The notes under the pieces were generated by a model. The model was given only the letters and a program-made list of their open reading frames with translations, was not told the origin of the DNA and did not search any database. A stretch of DNA of 64,000 bases from Aquirufa antheringensis. Lineage in GTDB: Bacteria > Bacteroidota > Bacteroidia > Cytophagales > Spirosomataceae. The first letter of the stretch is position 1. Every line of letters starts with the position of its first letter. Shown one piece after another: positions 17,277-25,789 of the stretch. Location: contig NZ_SEWZ01000003.1 of NCBI RefSeq assembly GCF_004307425.1, positions 558,001 to 622,000 of the forward strand. The letters run 5' to 3'. Both the position numbers and the translations under genes were made by a program.

Positions 17277-17284
17277 TACCTTTG
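17277..17284 (+). promoter_or_regulatory. -7 promoter element of the DUF3109 gene
   Basis: TACCTTTG, a perfect TAnnTTTG, ends 18 bases before the ATG at 17303 and overlaps an upstream in-frame alternative start at 17282, which is therefore unlikely. Confidence 0.65.
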
Positions 17285-17302
17285 TGGTTCAAAAATAAGC
17301 AG

Positions 17303-17875
17303 ATGATTTTAATTGACGATACGGTAATCTCTTCCGATGTAGCAGACGAATTTTTCGTGTGTGATTTAGCCAAATGCAAAGGCGCTTGCTGCGTAGAGGG
17401 CGATTTAGGGGCTCCGTTAGAGGAAGATGAATTAGAGATTTTAGAGCGAATTCAGGACGATATTAAGCCTTTTTTATCCGAAATAGGGTTAAAGGAAATT
17501 GAAAAATCGGGTGCCTGGGTGAAGGACGACGACGGTGATTTTTCCACGCCAGTGATTAAAGGAAGAGAATGCGCGTATGCCTTGTATGACGACAAAGGCC
17601 ATTTGAAATGCGGCATCGAGCAAGCTTATTTTGCAGGAAAGACGGATTTTAGAAAGCCTATTTCATGTCATCTGTATCCAATTCGCTTAGCTAAATTAGC
17701 CGATTACACGGCCTTAAATTACGATCGTTGGTCTATCTGTTCAGATGCGTGTTCGAATGGTGCGTCCTTAGGTGTTCCCATCTATGTGTTTTTGAAAGAG
17801 CCTTTGATTCGCAAATTTGGGGAGAAATGGTATGCCGAGTTATGCCAAGAGATCGAAGAGCGTAAAGAAGAATAA
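17303..17875 (+). CDS. DUF3109 family cysteine-rich protein
   Basis: A 190-residue protein common in Bacteroidota and of unknown function. It is rich in conserved cysteines arranged as [11 protein letters not shown] near the N-terminus, then [25 protein letters not shown] and WSICSDAC, which suggests a metal or Fe-S site related to the YkgJ group (family resemblance, not proof). There is no signal peptide. The stop overlaps the start of the alkyltransferase-like gene as TAATG. Confidence 0.85.
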   Translation: MILIDDTVISSDVADEFFVCDLAKCKGACCVEGDLGAPLEEDELEILERIQDDIKPFLSEIGLKEIEKSGAWVKDDDGDFSTPVIKGRECAYALYDDKGHLKCGIEQAYFAGKTDFRKPISCHLYPIRLAKLADYTALNYDRWSICSDACSNGASLGVPIYVFLKEPLIRKFGEKWYAELCQEIEERKEE

Positions 17876-18192
17876 TGGCTGATTTTGAAGCAATTTACCA
17901 GGTGGTAGCGTTGATCCCTCCCGGCAAAGTGTCGACTTATGGTGCTATTGCAGGTTATTTAGGTTCCAAAGGAGGTGCTAGATTAGTGGGCTGGGCGATG
18001 AATGCGTCGCACGGTCAGGCAAATATTCCTGCTCATCGGGTTGTAAATCGTAATGGAGTTTTGACTGGTAAGAACTTTTTTGGAGCTAATCGAATGCAGG
18101 AATTACTAGAAGAAGAAGGCCTCACGATCAAAAACGATCAAATTCAACAATTCTCCAACCATTTCTGGGATCCTTCGGTCGAGTTATTATAG
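17875..18192 (+). CDS. Alkyltransferase-like protein lacking the catalytic cysteine (MGMT family)
   Basis: This 105-residue protein consists of the DNA-binding domain of O6-alkylguanine-DNA alkyltransferases (IPPGKVSTYGAIA, RLVGWAMNA). The active-site PCHRV is PAHRV at 52-56, with Ala53 in place of the alkyl-accepting cysteine. Family members of this kind (ATLs) bind O6-alkylguanine without repairing it and flag it for nucleotide excision repair. It is translationally coupled to the DUF3109 gene and convergent with mtgA (6-bp overlap). Confidence 0.9.
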   Translation: MADFEAIYQVVALIPPGKVSTYGAIAGYLGSKGGARLVGWAMNASHGQANIPAHRVVNRNGVLTGKNFFGANRMQELLEEEGLTIKNDQIQQFSNHFWDPSVELL

Positions 18193-18966
18193 ATTCTTCA
18201 GGTAGTTTTTACCTCCTAAAGCTTTCATTTGGCGTTGAATGGCTGAGGTACGTTTGCGCACATAAGCCGATGGATGTTCGATGGAAAAACGATTTGGGCT
18301 CGGTAATACGGCCGCAATTCTTGCCGCTTCTGAAGCTGAGATCTCGGTTCCACTGTGACCATAGTATTGGCGACAGGCCGCTTCTACGCCAAAAGTCATC
18401 GGTCCCGTTTCTGCCACATTCAGATAGACTTCTAAAATGCGTTCTTTTCCCCAGATTAATTCAATCAAGAACGTAAAGTATACTTCCAGTCCTTTTCGGA
18501 TATAGCTTCTGCCTTGCCATAAAAAGACGTTTTTAGCCACTTGTTGCGAAATAGTGCTCGCTCCACGGATTTTTTTGCCCTTCATATTGTATTTCACTGC
18601 GCCCCACATCGCGTCGAAATCAAATCCGTGGTGATCTGGGAAAGCCTGGTCTTCCGAGGCTATCACGGCGATGGCTACATTTTTGTCTAGTTCTTTGTAC
18701 GAGCTCCATTGGCTGTGAATCTTGGATGGTTTTCCTTCTAAAAGGGCATCAATCTTCCTTGAAGCCATGGTTGGCGTAAAATAGACGGGAAAGAATTTGA
18801 GAAATACGACCGTAAACAAGCTAAAAATCCATAGGTAGAGGAAGAAGAAGCCGATTTTCTTGAGCCAAGAGCGTTTTCTAGGGCTTTTCTTCGCTAATCG
18901 TTCAAACTTTTTACTTCCGTTAGAGGGGATAGGTGATTTCTTATCGTATTCGATTCGCTTTGCCAT
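18187..18966 (-). CDS. mtgA: Monofunctional peptidoglycan glycosyltransferase
   Basis: A GT51 enzyme that polymerises lipid II into glycan strands without a transpeptidase domain. Its 259 residues have one membrane helix at about 38-58 after a basic cytoplasmic tail. The GT51 motif EDQAFPDHHGFD starts at catalytic Glu105, and GASTISQQVAKNVFLW and KERILEVYLNVAETG follow. It is followed on the plus-strand side by the ATL gene (convergent). hemW lies 25 bp upstream on the same strand. Confidence 0.93.
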   Translation of the reverse strand: MAKRIEYDKKSPIPSNGSKKFERLAKKSPRKRSWLKKIGFFFLYLWIFSLFTVVFLKFFPVYFTPTMASRKIDALLEGKPSKIHSQWSSYKELDKNVAIAVIASEDQAFPDHHGFDFDAMWGAVKYNMKGKKIRGASTISQQVAKNVFLWQGRSYIRKGLEVYFTFLIELIWGKERILEVYLNVAETGPMTFGVEAACRQYYGHSGTEISASEAARIAAVLPSPNRFSIEHPSAYVRKRTSAIQRQMKALGGKNYLKNL

Positions 18967-18991
18967 AGGGTTGTAAAATTACAAAAAGGGC

Positions 18992-20107
18992 TTAGACCAC
19001 AAAAATATCACTGCTTAAACGATCGGCAATTAATTTGCCTTTGCCTTCTAGTAGTAAACTGTCATTTTCAATTCGAGCGAAACCTTTTGCAATCCAGGTT
19101 TCAAATTCCTTTTCAGGGTAAATTTGACCTATTTTTTCATAACAATCGCTCACATAGTTCAGGTCAATACCCCATTTTGTTCGTAAGCGAACCATGAGGT
19201 ATTCATTGAGTTGATCGGCCGGACTAAGATTTTCTTTCTCCGCTAAAGCGAGACCCTCTGCCATATATTTGGCGTTATTTGCCACGTTCCATTGCCGCGA
19301 ATGCCCATTGAAACTGTGCGCGGAAGGTCCAATACCTAAGTAGGGTTCTTGCTGCCAATAACTGGTGTTGTGGACAGAATAATGGCTCTCTTTGGCAAAA
19401 TTAGAGGTTTCGTAGCCCTCGTAACCTTTGGACTCTAAATAATCTCGTACTTGATTGAAGGCGTTTGCCATCGCGAAATCCGGTATTTCCAGAAAAGTCC
19501 CTTTCTTTTTTTGAACGCCAAAAACCGTTTTAGGTTCCACCGTTAAGCTATAAGCTGAAATGTGTTGGACTCTCAGCGAGGTGGCCTTTTCCAAATCTTC
19601 GGCTAATTCTGCTTCAGAGTTTGAAGGAATTCCGTAAATCAAATCGATGCTGATGTTGTTGATACCTGCTTTTTGCGCATTCTGAATCGCCTGGATGGAA
19701 TCGGATGCCTGATGGTTTCGGTTCATCAGAACTAGGTTTTTCTCTTGAAAGGATTGAATGCCGATACTCAGGCGATTGATTCCTTTTGAGGCAATCAGTT
19801 GGCAATAGTCTGATGTTAAATCTTCTGGATTCGCCTCTAAGGTAATCTCAGCGTTGTTAGCTATGGTGTGGTAATCGCGAATGGTATTGAATATCAAATC
19901 TAAATTGCCCGCATTTAAAAGAGATGGAGTACCTCCGCCAAAATAGATCGTCTTTAATTCTGCCCCTTTTAAATAGTCTTTCTGTTCCACTATTTCGCGA
20001 CACATGGCGTTGACCATTTCTTCTTTTCGGCTCGTATTCGTCGAAAAATGAAAATCGCAATAATGACAGGCTTGTCTACAAAAGGGGATATGGAGGTAGA
20101 GGTGCAC
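18992..20107 (-). CDS. hemW: Radical SAM heme chaperone HemW
   Basis: Related to oxygen-independent coproporphyrinogen oxidase but shown in other bacteria to be a heme-binding chaperone. The radical SAM cluster motif is C10-x3-C14-x2-C17 (CRQACHYCDF) at the very N-terminus, the HemW position, followed by YFGGGTPSLL and ISIDLIYGIP. Its 371 residues and the C-terminal HemN_C-like domain fit. It starts 4 bases after the M16 protease gene stop on the same strand. Confidence 0.92.
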   Translation of the reverse strand: MHLYLHIPFCRQACHYCDFHFSTNTSRKEEMVNAMCREIVEQKDYLKGAELKTIYFGGGTPSLLNAGNLDLIFNTIRDYHTIANNAEITLEANPEDLTSDYCQLIASKGINRLSIGIQSFQEKNLVLMNRNHQASDSIQAIQNAQKAGINNISIDLIYGIPSNSEAELAEDLEKATSLRVQHISAYSLTVEPKTVFGVQKKKGTFLEIPDFAMANAFNQVRDYLESKGYEGYETSNFAKESHYSVHNTSYWQQEPYLGIGPSAHSFNGHSRQWNVANNAKYMAEGLALAEKENLSPADQLNEYLMVRLRTKWGIDLNYVSDCYEKIGQIYPEKEFETWIAKGFARIENDSLLLEGKGKLIADRLSSDIFVV

Positions 20108-20111
20108 TGAA

Positions 20112-21341
20112 TTAGGGTTCGAAAATCAAACAACTCAAGGTAGCTGGATCGAGCATTTCTTTCGCCAGCGATTGAATATGCGCGCTGTCGATGAGGTCAA
20201 TTTGTTCGAAAATTTCGTCTAAACTCTCGATTTTCTCTCGATCCAAGAGATTCTTAGCCATCATTAACATGAAATTGAGGTTTCCCTCTTCCGCCATCGC
20301 TAATTGCCCTTTTAATTGACTTTTTATCTTAGTCAATTGAGGTGCCGTTAACTCTTTTTCTTGCAGTTTGGCAAACTCTTTATGAATCAATTTTAAGGAT
20401 TTATTCACCTGATTAGGTTCAGTCCCAAAATAAATGGCCCAATAACCCGAGTCTAAAAACGAAGTCAAACTAGCTTCAATAGAATAAACTAAGCCATGTC
20501 TTTCCCTAACTGAAACATTTAACAAAGAATTCATTCCAGGCCCTCCCAATAGATTGACTAATAGGAAAAAGGCTAGTCGATTCGGGTTTTCAATGGCAAA
20601 AGATTGACGGCCTAAAGCCACGTGGGATTGCGTAATGCCTCTTTTGATGACTTTGGTCTGTGGAATCATAGGTGAAGGAGCAAGACGTTTTACGATTTGC
20701 TTCTTCGCTTTAATGGATCCTAAATGCTTTTCTGCCCAGGCAAAAACCTTCGCTGGATCTAATTTCCCAATCGAAGAAAAAACGATTCGGGAAGTGTCTA
20801 AATTACGTTCAATGAAGGATTCGAGGTCCTTTTTTTGGAAAGCTTGAACCGTCTCTGTGGTTCCTAAAATATTGACGCCTAAAGGGTGATTGGGAAATAA
20901 TAATTCATCAAAATCATCCTGTATCGCTTCCTCCGGTGCGTCATAATACATCGACATCTCCTCTAAAATGACCGAACGCTCTTTCTCTAATTCCTTTTCA
21001 GGAAACACGGATTCAAACGTAATGTCAGTTAATAGTTCTAAGGCCCTTTCGAAATAGGGGCTTAAAATGGAGGCGTGGAAACAGATTTTTTCTTTAGTGG
21101 TATAAGCATTCAATTCCCCACCATAAATTTCAAGGCGGTTAATGATCTGCATATTGTTCTTTTTCTTCGTCCCTTTGAATGCCATATGCTCCCAAAAGTG
21201 CGCTAAACCCTCTTCTCCCGCTAATTCATCCCGACTTCCGATGTCTAACATAATCCCTAAATGCGAGATCTCTGTGTGAAGCACTTGCCTGTGCACCACC
21301 GTGATTCCGTTTGAGAGGGTATGCAGGTGAATGGAATTCAT
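20112..21341 (-). CDS. M16 family zinc protease, cytoplasmic
   Basis: A 409-residue peptidase with the inverted zinc motif HFWEH at 48-52 and an N-terminal strand layout typical of the single-unit bacterial M16B processing-peptidase-like proteases. No signal peptide is seen, in contrast to the M16 gene at the left edge. The second half has the inactive-like M16_C fold, with LGGPGMNSLLNVSVRERHGLVYSIEA in two conserved blocks. It heads an apparent operon with hemW and mtgA. Confidence 0.92.
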   Translation of the reverse strand: MNSIHLHTLSNGITVVHRQVLHTEISHLGIMLDIGSRDELAGEEGLAHFWEHMAFKGTKKKNNMQIINRLEIYGGELNAYTTKEKICFHASILSPYFERALELLTDITFESVFPEKELEKERSVILEEMSMYYDAPEEAIQDDFDELLFPNHPLGVNILGTTETVQAFQKKDLESFIERNLDTSRIVFSSIGKLDPAKVFAWAEKHLGSIKAKKQIVKRLAPSPMIPQTKVIKRGITQSHVALGRQSFAIENPNRLAFFLLVNLLGGPGMNSLLNVSVRERHGLVYSIEASLTSFLDSGYWAIYFGTEPNQVNKSLKLIHKEFAKLQEKELTAPQLTKIKSQLKGQLAMAEEGNLNFMLMMAKNLLDREKIESLDEIFEQIDLIDSAHIQSLAKEMLDPATLSCLIFEP

Positions 21342-21367
21342 AAATGGAGTTTTGGTGAAAAATGTCT

Positions 21368-21375
21368 CAAAAATA
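21368..21375 (-). promoter_or_regulatory. -7 promoter element of the M16-hemW-mtgA group
   Basis: On the minus strand, TATTTTTG (21375-21368) is a perfect TAnnTTTG, about 26 bases before the M16 start at 21341. Confidence 0.6.
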
Positions 21376-21409
21376 AGTAATTTTATGGCTAATCGCTTCC
21401 TTTTCTTCT

Positions 21410-22408
21410 ATGAATCCAGTGTCCAAGGTGTTAATTATTCAGACCGCTTTCCTCGGGGATGCGGTTTTAGTAACGTCATTATTGGAGAAAATCCGGATAG
21501 AATCCCCTGAAACGGCCATTCATTTGTTAGTTCGAAAAGGGAATGAGTCTATTTTTCAGGCTTATACACATCCTTGTTTGGAGCGCGTTTGGACCTATGA
21601 TAAGTCGAATAAACGGGTTTCTTGGCTTGATTTGCGCACTCATTTGAAGCAAGAATCCTTCGATAAAGTCTTCGTGGTACAGCGATTCTTCGGAATGGGT
21701 TTGTTAAGTCTGATGATTGGAGCCAAACAGGTTTATGGGTTTGCAAAAAATCCACTATCCTGGTTTTTTACGAAGTCTTATCCACACCCTTTTGGGAATG
21801 GGATCCATGAAGTGGAACGAAATACGGCTTTATTGAGTGATTGGTTAGGGGAGAAGGTACACAAACCTTTCTTGAATCCTTCGAAGGCACCAGCTCCCGC
21901 TACAAATTACATCTGTATTTCCCCCGGAAGTGTGTGGGAGACGAAGCGTTTACCCATTCAGAAATGGATCGATTTTATTCATGTATTGCCTCGCGATCAG
22001 GCAGTTGTGTTAATGGGTTCGCCTAATGAAAAGTATTTGTCAGATGAGATTGAGCAAGCCTGTCTAGGTTGGCCTATCTTTAATGAAACAGGAAAACATG
22101 CGCTCTTAGCGTCTACGTCTATTTTTGCCCAAAGTAAAGGTAATTTCGTCAACGATTCAGGTCCGATGCACCTTTCCTCTGCGGTGAATGTGCCTACGGT
22201 TGCCTTATTCTGTTCTACGATTCCGGATTTTGGCTTTGGCCCTTTAGCGGATCAAAGTCAAGTCATTGAGGTATCAGAAAAATTAGATTGTCGTCCTTGT
22301 GGAGATCACGGCAAGAAAAATTGCCCGCTAGGCCATTATGCTTGCGGAAATCACATCTCTACCCAAAAAATGTTATTGGCTTACGAAGCTCTCGAAGCAA
22401 GTAAATAA
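21410..22408 (+). CDS. Glycosyltransferase family 9 (heptosyltransferase-like)
   Basis: A 332-residue GT-B enzyme of the ADP-heptose:LPS heptosyltransferase family, probably acting on lipopolysaccharide core sugars. Motifs are IIQTAFLGDAVLVTSLLEKI at the N-terminus and the C-terminal nucleotide-sugar block NDSGPMHLSSAVNVPTVALF. The late segment DCRPCGDHGKKNCPLGHYAC with four cysteines is usual in this family. The donor sugar cannot be assigned. It overlaps the convergent pyrB by 28 bp. Confidence 0.88.
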   Translation: MNPVSKVLIIQTAFLGDAVLVTSLLEKIRIESPETAIHLLVRKGNESIFQAYTHPCLERVWTYDKSNKRVSWLDLRTHLKQESFDKVFVVQRFFGMGLLSLMIGAKQVYGFAKNPLSWFFTKSYPHPFGNGIHEVERNTALLSDWLGEKVHKPFLNPSKAPAPATNYICISPGSVWETKRLPIQKWIDFIHVLPRDQAVVLMGSPNEKYLSDEIEQACLGWPIFNETGKHALLASTSIFAQSKGNFVNDSGPMHLSSAVNVPTVALFCSTIPDFGFGPLADQSQVIEVSEKLDCRPCGDHGKKNCPLGHYACGNHISTQKMLLAYEALEASK

Positions 22409-23301
22409 AGGACAGCCATTCTCACGGCCACGCCATTTTCTACCTGATCTAAGATGATTGAATGCGGCGAATCTGCTGCATCAGAACTTAATTCCACCCC
22501 GCGGTTTATTGGGCCTGGGTGCATTAAAACGATTTCTTTAGGTAATTCCTCCAGCATCGCGCGATTGATTCCAAAGAACTGCGAATATTCGCGAAGACTC
22601 GGGAAGTACTTGATTTGTTGTCTCTCTAATTGGATACGCAATACGTTTGCGGCATCACACCAAGCTAAGGTACTCTTTACGTCGTGAGAAACTTCGACGC
22701 CTAAACTTTGTATGTGCTTCGGAATCAAGGTGCTAGGTCCGCAAAGGCGAACTTCTGCTCCTTGTTTTTTCAAGGCGTAAATATTGGAAAGGGCTACGCG
22801 AGAGTGCAAAATGTCACCGATAATGGCGATTTTTTTGCCGGCTAAGTCGCCTAGTTTTTCTTGCAAGGAGAACGTATCTAATAAGGCTTGCGTCGGATGC
22901 TCGTGCGTTCCGTCGCCTGCATTGACGATATTGGCTTTAATATGTTTCGCTAGATAATGAGGCGCTCCTGGACTCGCGTGGCGCATCACAATCATATCCA
23001 CTTTCATCGCCAAGATATTATTGACCGTATCAAGCAATGTTTCCCCTTTTTTTACCGAACTGCCTGAGGCTGAGAAGTTAATGGTGTCAGCAGAAAGTCT
23101 TTTTTCGGCTAATTCGAAAGATAATCGGGTACGGGTGGAATTTTCAAAGAAGATATTAGCAATCGTCACATCGCGTAGAGAAGGAACTTTTTTAATGGGT
23201 CTGTTCAGGACCTCTTTAAATTCTCTGGCCGTTTTAACAATCAATTGAATGGATTCTTCATCCAGATCTTTGATTCCTAATAAATGTGGCGACTTTAACA
23301 T
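22381..23301 (-). CDS. pyrB: Aspartate carbamoyltransferase, catalytic chain
   Basis: It makes N-carbamoylaspartate in pyrimidine synthesis. Its 306 residues match the catalytic chain. Carbamoyl-phosphate motif FFENSTRTRLSFE is at 51-63, HPTQALLDTFSL and MHPGPINRGVE follow. No regulatory chain (pyrI) is adjacent. It starts 2 bases after the pyrR stop on the same strand, as in other genomes where PyrR controls the first pyr genes. Confidence 0.96.
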   Translation of the reverse strand: MLKSPHLLGIKDLDEESIQLIVKTAREFKEVLNRPIKKVPSLRDVTIANIFFENSTRTRLSFELAEKRLSADTINFSASGSSVKKGETLLDTVNNILAMKVDMIVMRHASPGAPHYLAKHIKANIVNAGDGTHEHPTQALLDTFSLQEKLGDLAGKKIAIIGDILHSRVALSNIYALKKQGAEVRLCGPSTLIPKHIQSLGVEVSHDVKSTLAWCDAANVLRIQLERQQIKYFPSLREYSQFFGINRAMLEELPKEIVLMHPGPINRGVELSSDAADSPHSIILDQVENGVAVRMAVLYLLASRAS

Positions 23302-23303
23302 AA

Positions 23304-23846
23304 TTATTCAGGTTGAGGAATTAACCAAATTCTGTCCGCTTCGTGGCCTTGTTCTGTCCACTCTACGAGTACTTTTTCGGTGGGTAAGGTATTGACACTT
23401 TTACCCACGTAATCTGCGTTAATGGGCAAATCACGGTTATAGATACGGTCGATTAAGACACATAATTCCACTTTAGCCGGTCTCCCAAAACTATTCATCG
23501 CATCCAGCGCCGCCCGCACCATTCTGCCCGTAGCTAATACGTCATCTACTAGGATAACACGCTTGTTTTCGATTAAAAAGGGGACATCGGTTGAATTAGG
23601 CGATACCGTTTCTCTGCGGCGGTAATCGTCGCGGAAGAAGGTAGCGTCTATTTTTCCTACGCTAGGAGCTTTTTCAAGGTGTTTGCTTAATTCTTTCGCG
23701 ATACGTTCTGCAAAGAAGATTCCGCGCGGCTGTAAGCCTAGAATTACCGTTTCAATACCGTTGATTTGATTCTCAATGAGCTCTTGACACAACCGAGAGA
23801 TGGTTATTTCGAGTAATGGGCTTGATAAAATCAGCTTGCGAGTCAT
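23304..23846 (-). CDS. pyrR: Pyrimidine operon regulator / uracil phosphoribosyltransferase
   Basis: This 180-residue protein has the type I PRTase fold with the PRPP loop VILVDDVLATGRMV at 97-110. In Firmicutes PyrR is an RNA-binding attenuator protein; in other phyla the role is less certain. No PyrR-binding leader is possible upstream, because a perfect -7 element lies only 5 bases before the ATG, so the mRNA is likely leaderless. The start is supported by the family N-terminus (RKLILSSPLLEITISRL). Confidence 0.92.
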   Translation of the reverse strand: MTRKLILSSPLLEITISRLCQELIENQINGIETVILGLQPRGIFFAERIAKELSKHLEKAPSVGKIDATFFRDDYRRRETVSPNSTDVPFLIENKRVILVDDVLATGRMVRAALDAMNSFGRPAKVELCVLIDRIYNRDLPINADYVGKSVNTLPTEKVLVEWTEQGHEADRIWLIPQPE

Positions 23847-23851
23847 TGATG

Positions 23852-23859
23852 CAAAGATA
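23852..23859 (-). promoter_or_regulatory. -7 promoter element of pyrR-pyrB, predicting a leaderless mRNA
   Basis: On the minus strand, TATCTTTG (23859-23852) is a perfect TAnnTTTG and is followed by only CATCA before the ATG at 23846. Transcription should begin at or within a few bases of the start codon. Confidence 0.6.
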
Positions 23860-23871
23860 TCAAAATTTTAA

Positions 23872-24411
23872 TTAAAAAATCGGATGATTGGGGTCAAAAT
23901 CGGGTAGAATTTGGTCTTTATCCGATACAATTGGGTTTTCAACGCCCCATTCAATCCCTAATTGCGGGTCATTCCAGCGAATACCTGATTCTGCCTCTTT
24001 ATTCCAAAAATTGGTGCATTTGTACACAAAAATGGTCTCTTCAAGGGCGATAAAGCCATGCGCGAAACCGATGGGTACATACAGCATATTGCCTTTATCT
24101 GCATCCAAGACGAATTTTTCGTGCTGTCCAAAGGTAGGGGAGTCCTTGCGTAAATCCACCACCACGTCTAATGCTTTCCCGGTCATTACACGCACTAATT
24201 TCCCTTGACCATTCGGATTATGTTGGAAGTGCAAGCCTCGCAATACACCTTTAGTTGAGAAGGAATAATTGTCTTGCACAAAATCTTCGGGGATTCCATT
24301 CGCAGCAAAACGCTTTTGGTTATAGGATTCGTAGAAAAATCCTCGTTCGTCATGATATTTTGTTGGTATGCACTCAATGACTCCTGATAAACGATGCTTA
24401 ATGAATTCCAT
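23872..24411 (-). CDS. rfbC: dTDP-4-dehydrorhamnose 3,5-epimerase
   Basis: Third enzyme of dTDP-L-rhamnose synthesis. Its 179 residues have the cupin fold with catalytic His61 (LRGLHFQ) and DERGFFYESYN in the substrate pocket. It is 10 kb away from rfbA and rfbB (34.7-36.6 kb), which is unusual since these genes are commonly clustered, and rfbD is not seen. The start region overlaps the longer, unlikely 5' extension of pyrF on the opposite strand. Confidence 0.94.
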   Translation of the reverse strand: MEFIKHRLSGVIECIPTKYHDERGFFYESYNQKRFAANGIPEDFVQDNYSFSTKGVLRGLHFQHNPNGQGKLVRVMTGKALDVVVDLRKDSPTFGQHEKFVLDADKGNMLYVPIGFAHGFIALEETIFVYKCTNFWNKEAESGIRWNDPQLGIEWGVENPIVSDKDQILPDFDPNHPIF

Positions 24412-24437
24412 AAATTGTTTTTTGGCAGGGAAAGGGA

Positions 24438-24445
24438 TAGATTTG
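24438..24445 (+). promoter_or_regulatory. -7 promoter element of pyrF
   Basis: TAGATTTG, a perfect TAnnTTTG, lies 32 bases before the pyrF ATG at 24478 and inside the 5' extension of the frame, supporting the shorter start. Confidence 0.6.
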
Positions 24446-24477
24446 TGGCAAAATTAATCCTATTTTCCTTCTTTCAC

Positions 24478-25302
24478 ATGAATTCAGCGGAATTAATTAA
24501 GCAGATTGAACAAAAGAGATCCTTTTTGTGCGTGGGTTTGGACACCGATATTTCGTTGATTCCAAGTCGATTTAAGACGGAAAAAGATCCCATTTTTGCC
24601 TTTAATAAAGCGGTCATCGATGCCACTTTGCCTTATACGGTGGCCTATAAACCGAATATCGCCTTTTACGAGGCTTTAGGGCCTGCTGGTTGGGAAAGTT
24701 TACAGAAAACGATGGAATATATGCCTAAGGACGTATTTTCTATCGCAGATGCGAAGCGTGGTGACATTGGAAATACGGCCACGAAATATGCTCAAACCTT
24801 TTTTGAGCCTGCTCGTGCTGGATTCGATTTCGATTCGGTAACGGTGGCTCCTTATATGGGGGAAGATTCGGTGACTCCCTTCTTACAGTTTGAAAATAAG
24901 TGGGTGATTCTGTTAGCCTTAACCTCTAATCCAGGAAGTAATGATTTTCAACAAATGAAAGACGAGAATGGCATTCCATTTTACGAGAATGTCATGCGTA
25001 AATCGATGGAATGGGGGAATGAGGATCAATTAATGTTTGTCATAGGAGCTACGAGGACGGATTATATTGCCAAAGTCCGGGAAATCGCTCCAGATAATTT
25101 CTTCCTAGTTCCTGGAGTAGGAGCGCAAGGGGGAAGTTTGTCTGATGTGGCCAAATTTGGTATGAATAGCCGTGTGGGTCTGTTAGTTAATTCCTCTCGT
25201 GGCATCATTTATGCAGGGGATGATACCTCCCTTTCTGCCGCTAGAGAGGCAAAAAAAGTACAAGAAGAAATGAATCAATTACTAGATCAATATTATAAGT
25301 AA
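24478..25302 (+). CDS. pyrF: Orotidine-5'-phosphate decarboxylase (family 2)
   Basis: Last step of UMP synthesis. From MNSAELIKQIEQKRS it has 274 residues, the length of the longer type 2 enzymes found in Bacteroidota. The catalytic core is DAKRGDIGNTATKY, with FLCVGLDTD at the N-terminus and VPGVGAQGGSL near the phosphate site. The upstream frame to 24394 would run through the promoter and is rejected. A DUF2721 gene starts 1 base after the stop. Confidence 0.95.
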   Translation: MNSAELIKQIEQKRSFLCVGLDTDISLIPSRFKTEKDPIFAFNKAVIDATLPYTVAYKPNIAFYEALGPAGWESLQKTMEYMPKDVFSIADAKRGDIGNTATKYAQTFFEPARAGFDFDSVTVAPYMGEDSVTPFLQFENKWVILLALTSNPGSNDFQQMKDENGIPFYENVMRKSMEWGNEDQLMFVIGATRTDYIAKVREIAPDNFFLVPGVGAQGGSLSDVAKFGMNSRVGLLVNSSRGIIYAGDDTSLSAAREAKKVQEEMNQLLDQYYK

Positions 25303-25303
25303 T

Positions 25304-25711
25304 ATGGAATTAAGCATCGGTACTCCAGCCTTATTATTCTCAACCGTTTCCTTGTTGATGATTGCCTTTACGAATCGCTTTATGTCAATGGCTTCGTTAA
25401 TTCGTGGTTTGCATGAAAAATTTCAACAGAATCCGGATGATGCGATTCGCATGCAAATCGATAACCTGCGTCTACGAATGAAATTGATTCAGCGTATGCA
25501 GATTATCGCCATTGTGAGTTTGATTTTGAGCGTAGTATGTATGTTCCTGTTATTTATGAATCAACAACTCATTGCTCGTTGGTTTTTTGGGATTGGTTTG
25601 CTAGGAATGAGTATTTCGTTAGCGTTAAGTGCTTGGGAAATAACGATTTCTACGAAAGCGTTAGAAGTGGAACTTTCCGATATGGAAGAAATTATAAATA
25701 AGAGGAAATAA
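25304..25711 (+). CDS. DUF2721 family membrane protein
   Basis: A 135-residue inner-membrane protein. I see three hydrophobic segments, at about 8-25, 66-87 and 92-112, with a polar amphipathic stretch (RGLHEKFQQNPDDAIRMQ) between the first two and a charged C-terminal helix. The family is widespread but has no known function. It is co-transcribed with pyrF (1-base gap). Confidence 0.8.
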   Translation: MELSIGTPALLFSTVSLLMIAFTNRFMSMASLIRGLHEKFQQNPDDAIRMQIDNLRLRMKLIQRMQIIAIVSLILSVVCMFLLFMNQQLIARWFFGIGLLGMSISLALSAWEITISTKALEVELSDMEEIINKRK

Positions 25712-25714
25712 TGC

Positions 25715-25741
25715 TATTTTTTATCTGAATAGTAAAAAATA
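25715..25741. repeat. A/T-only inverted repeat after the DUF2721 gene
   Basis: TATTTTTTA (25715-25723) and TAAAAAATA (25733-25741) are perfect complements around a 9-nt spacer. It contains no G-C pair, so it is more likely a DNA-level feature or operator than a strong terminator. Confidence 0.5.
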
Positions 25742-25748
25742 TCTATCG

Positions 25749-25774
25749 AAATATTTTCCGCCTATAAAATATTT
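25749..25774. repeat. A/T-only inverted repeat just upstream of a promoter
   Basis: AAATATTTT (25749-25757) and AAAATATTT (25766-25774) are perfect complements around an 8-nt spacer (CCGCCTAT). It ends 2 bases before the -7 element at 25777, a position where a bound protein would block transcription. Confidence 0.5.
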
Positions 25775-25776
25775 AC

Positions 25777-25784
25777 TACTTTTG
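25777..25784 (+). promoter_or_regulatory. -7 promoter element of a possible small RNA
   Basis: TACTTTTG, a perfect TAnnTTTG, in a 202-bp gap with no protein gene on the plus strand downstream. No TTTG is found at the -33 position. Confidence 0.5.
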
Positions 25785-25789
25785 TGTAC

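Noticed and set aside
23847-23871. PyrR-binding attenuator before pyrR
   Set aside because: Only 25 bases separate it from rfbC and the promoter abuts the start codon, so no leader RNA can form.
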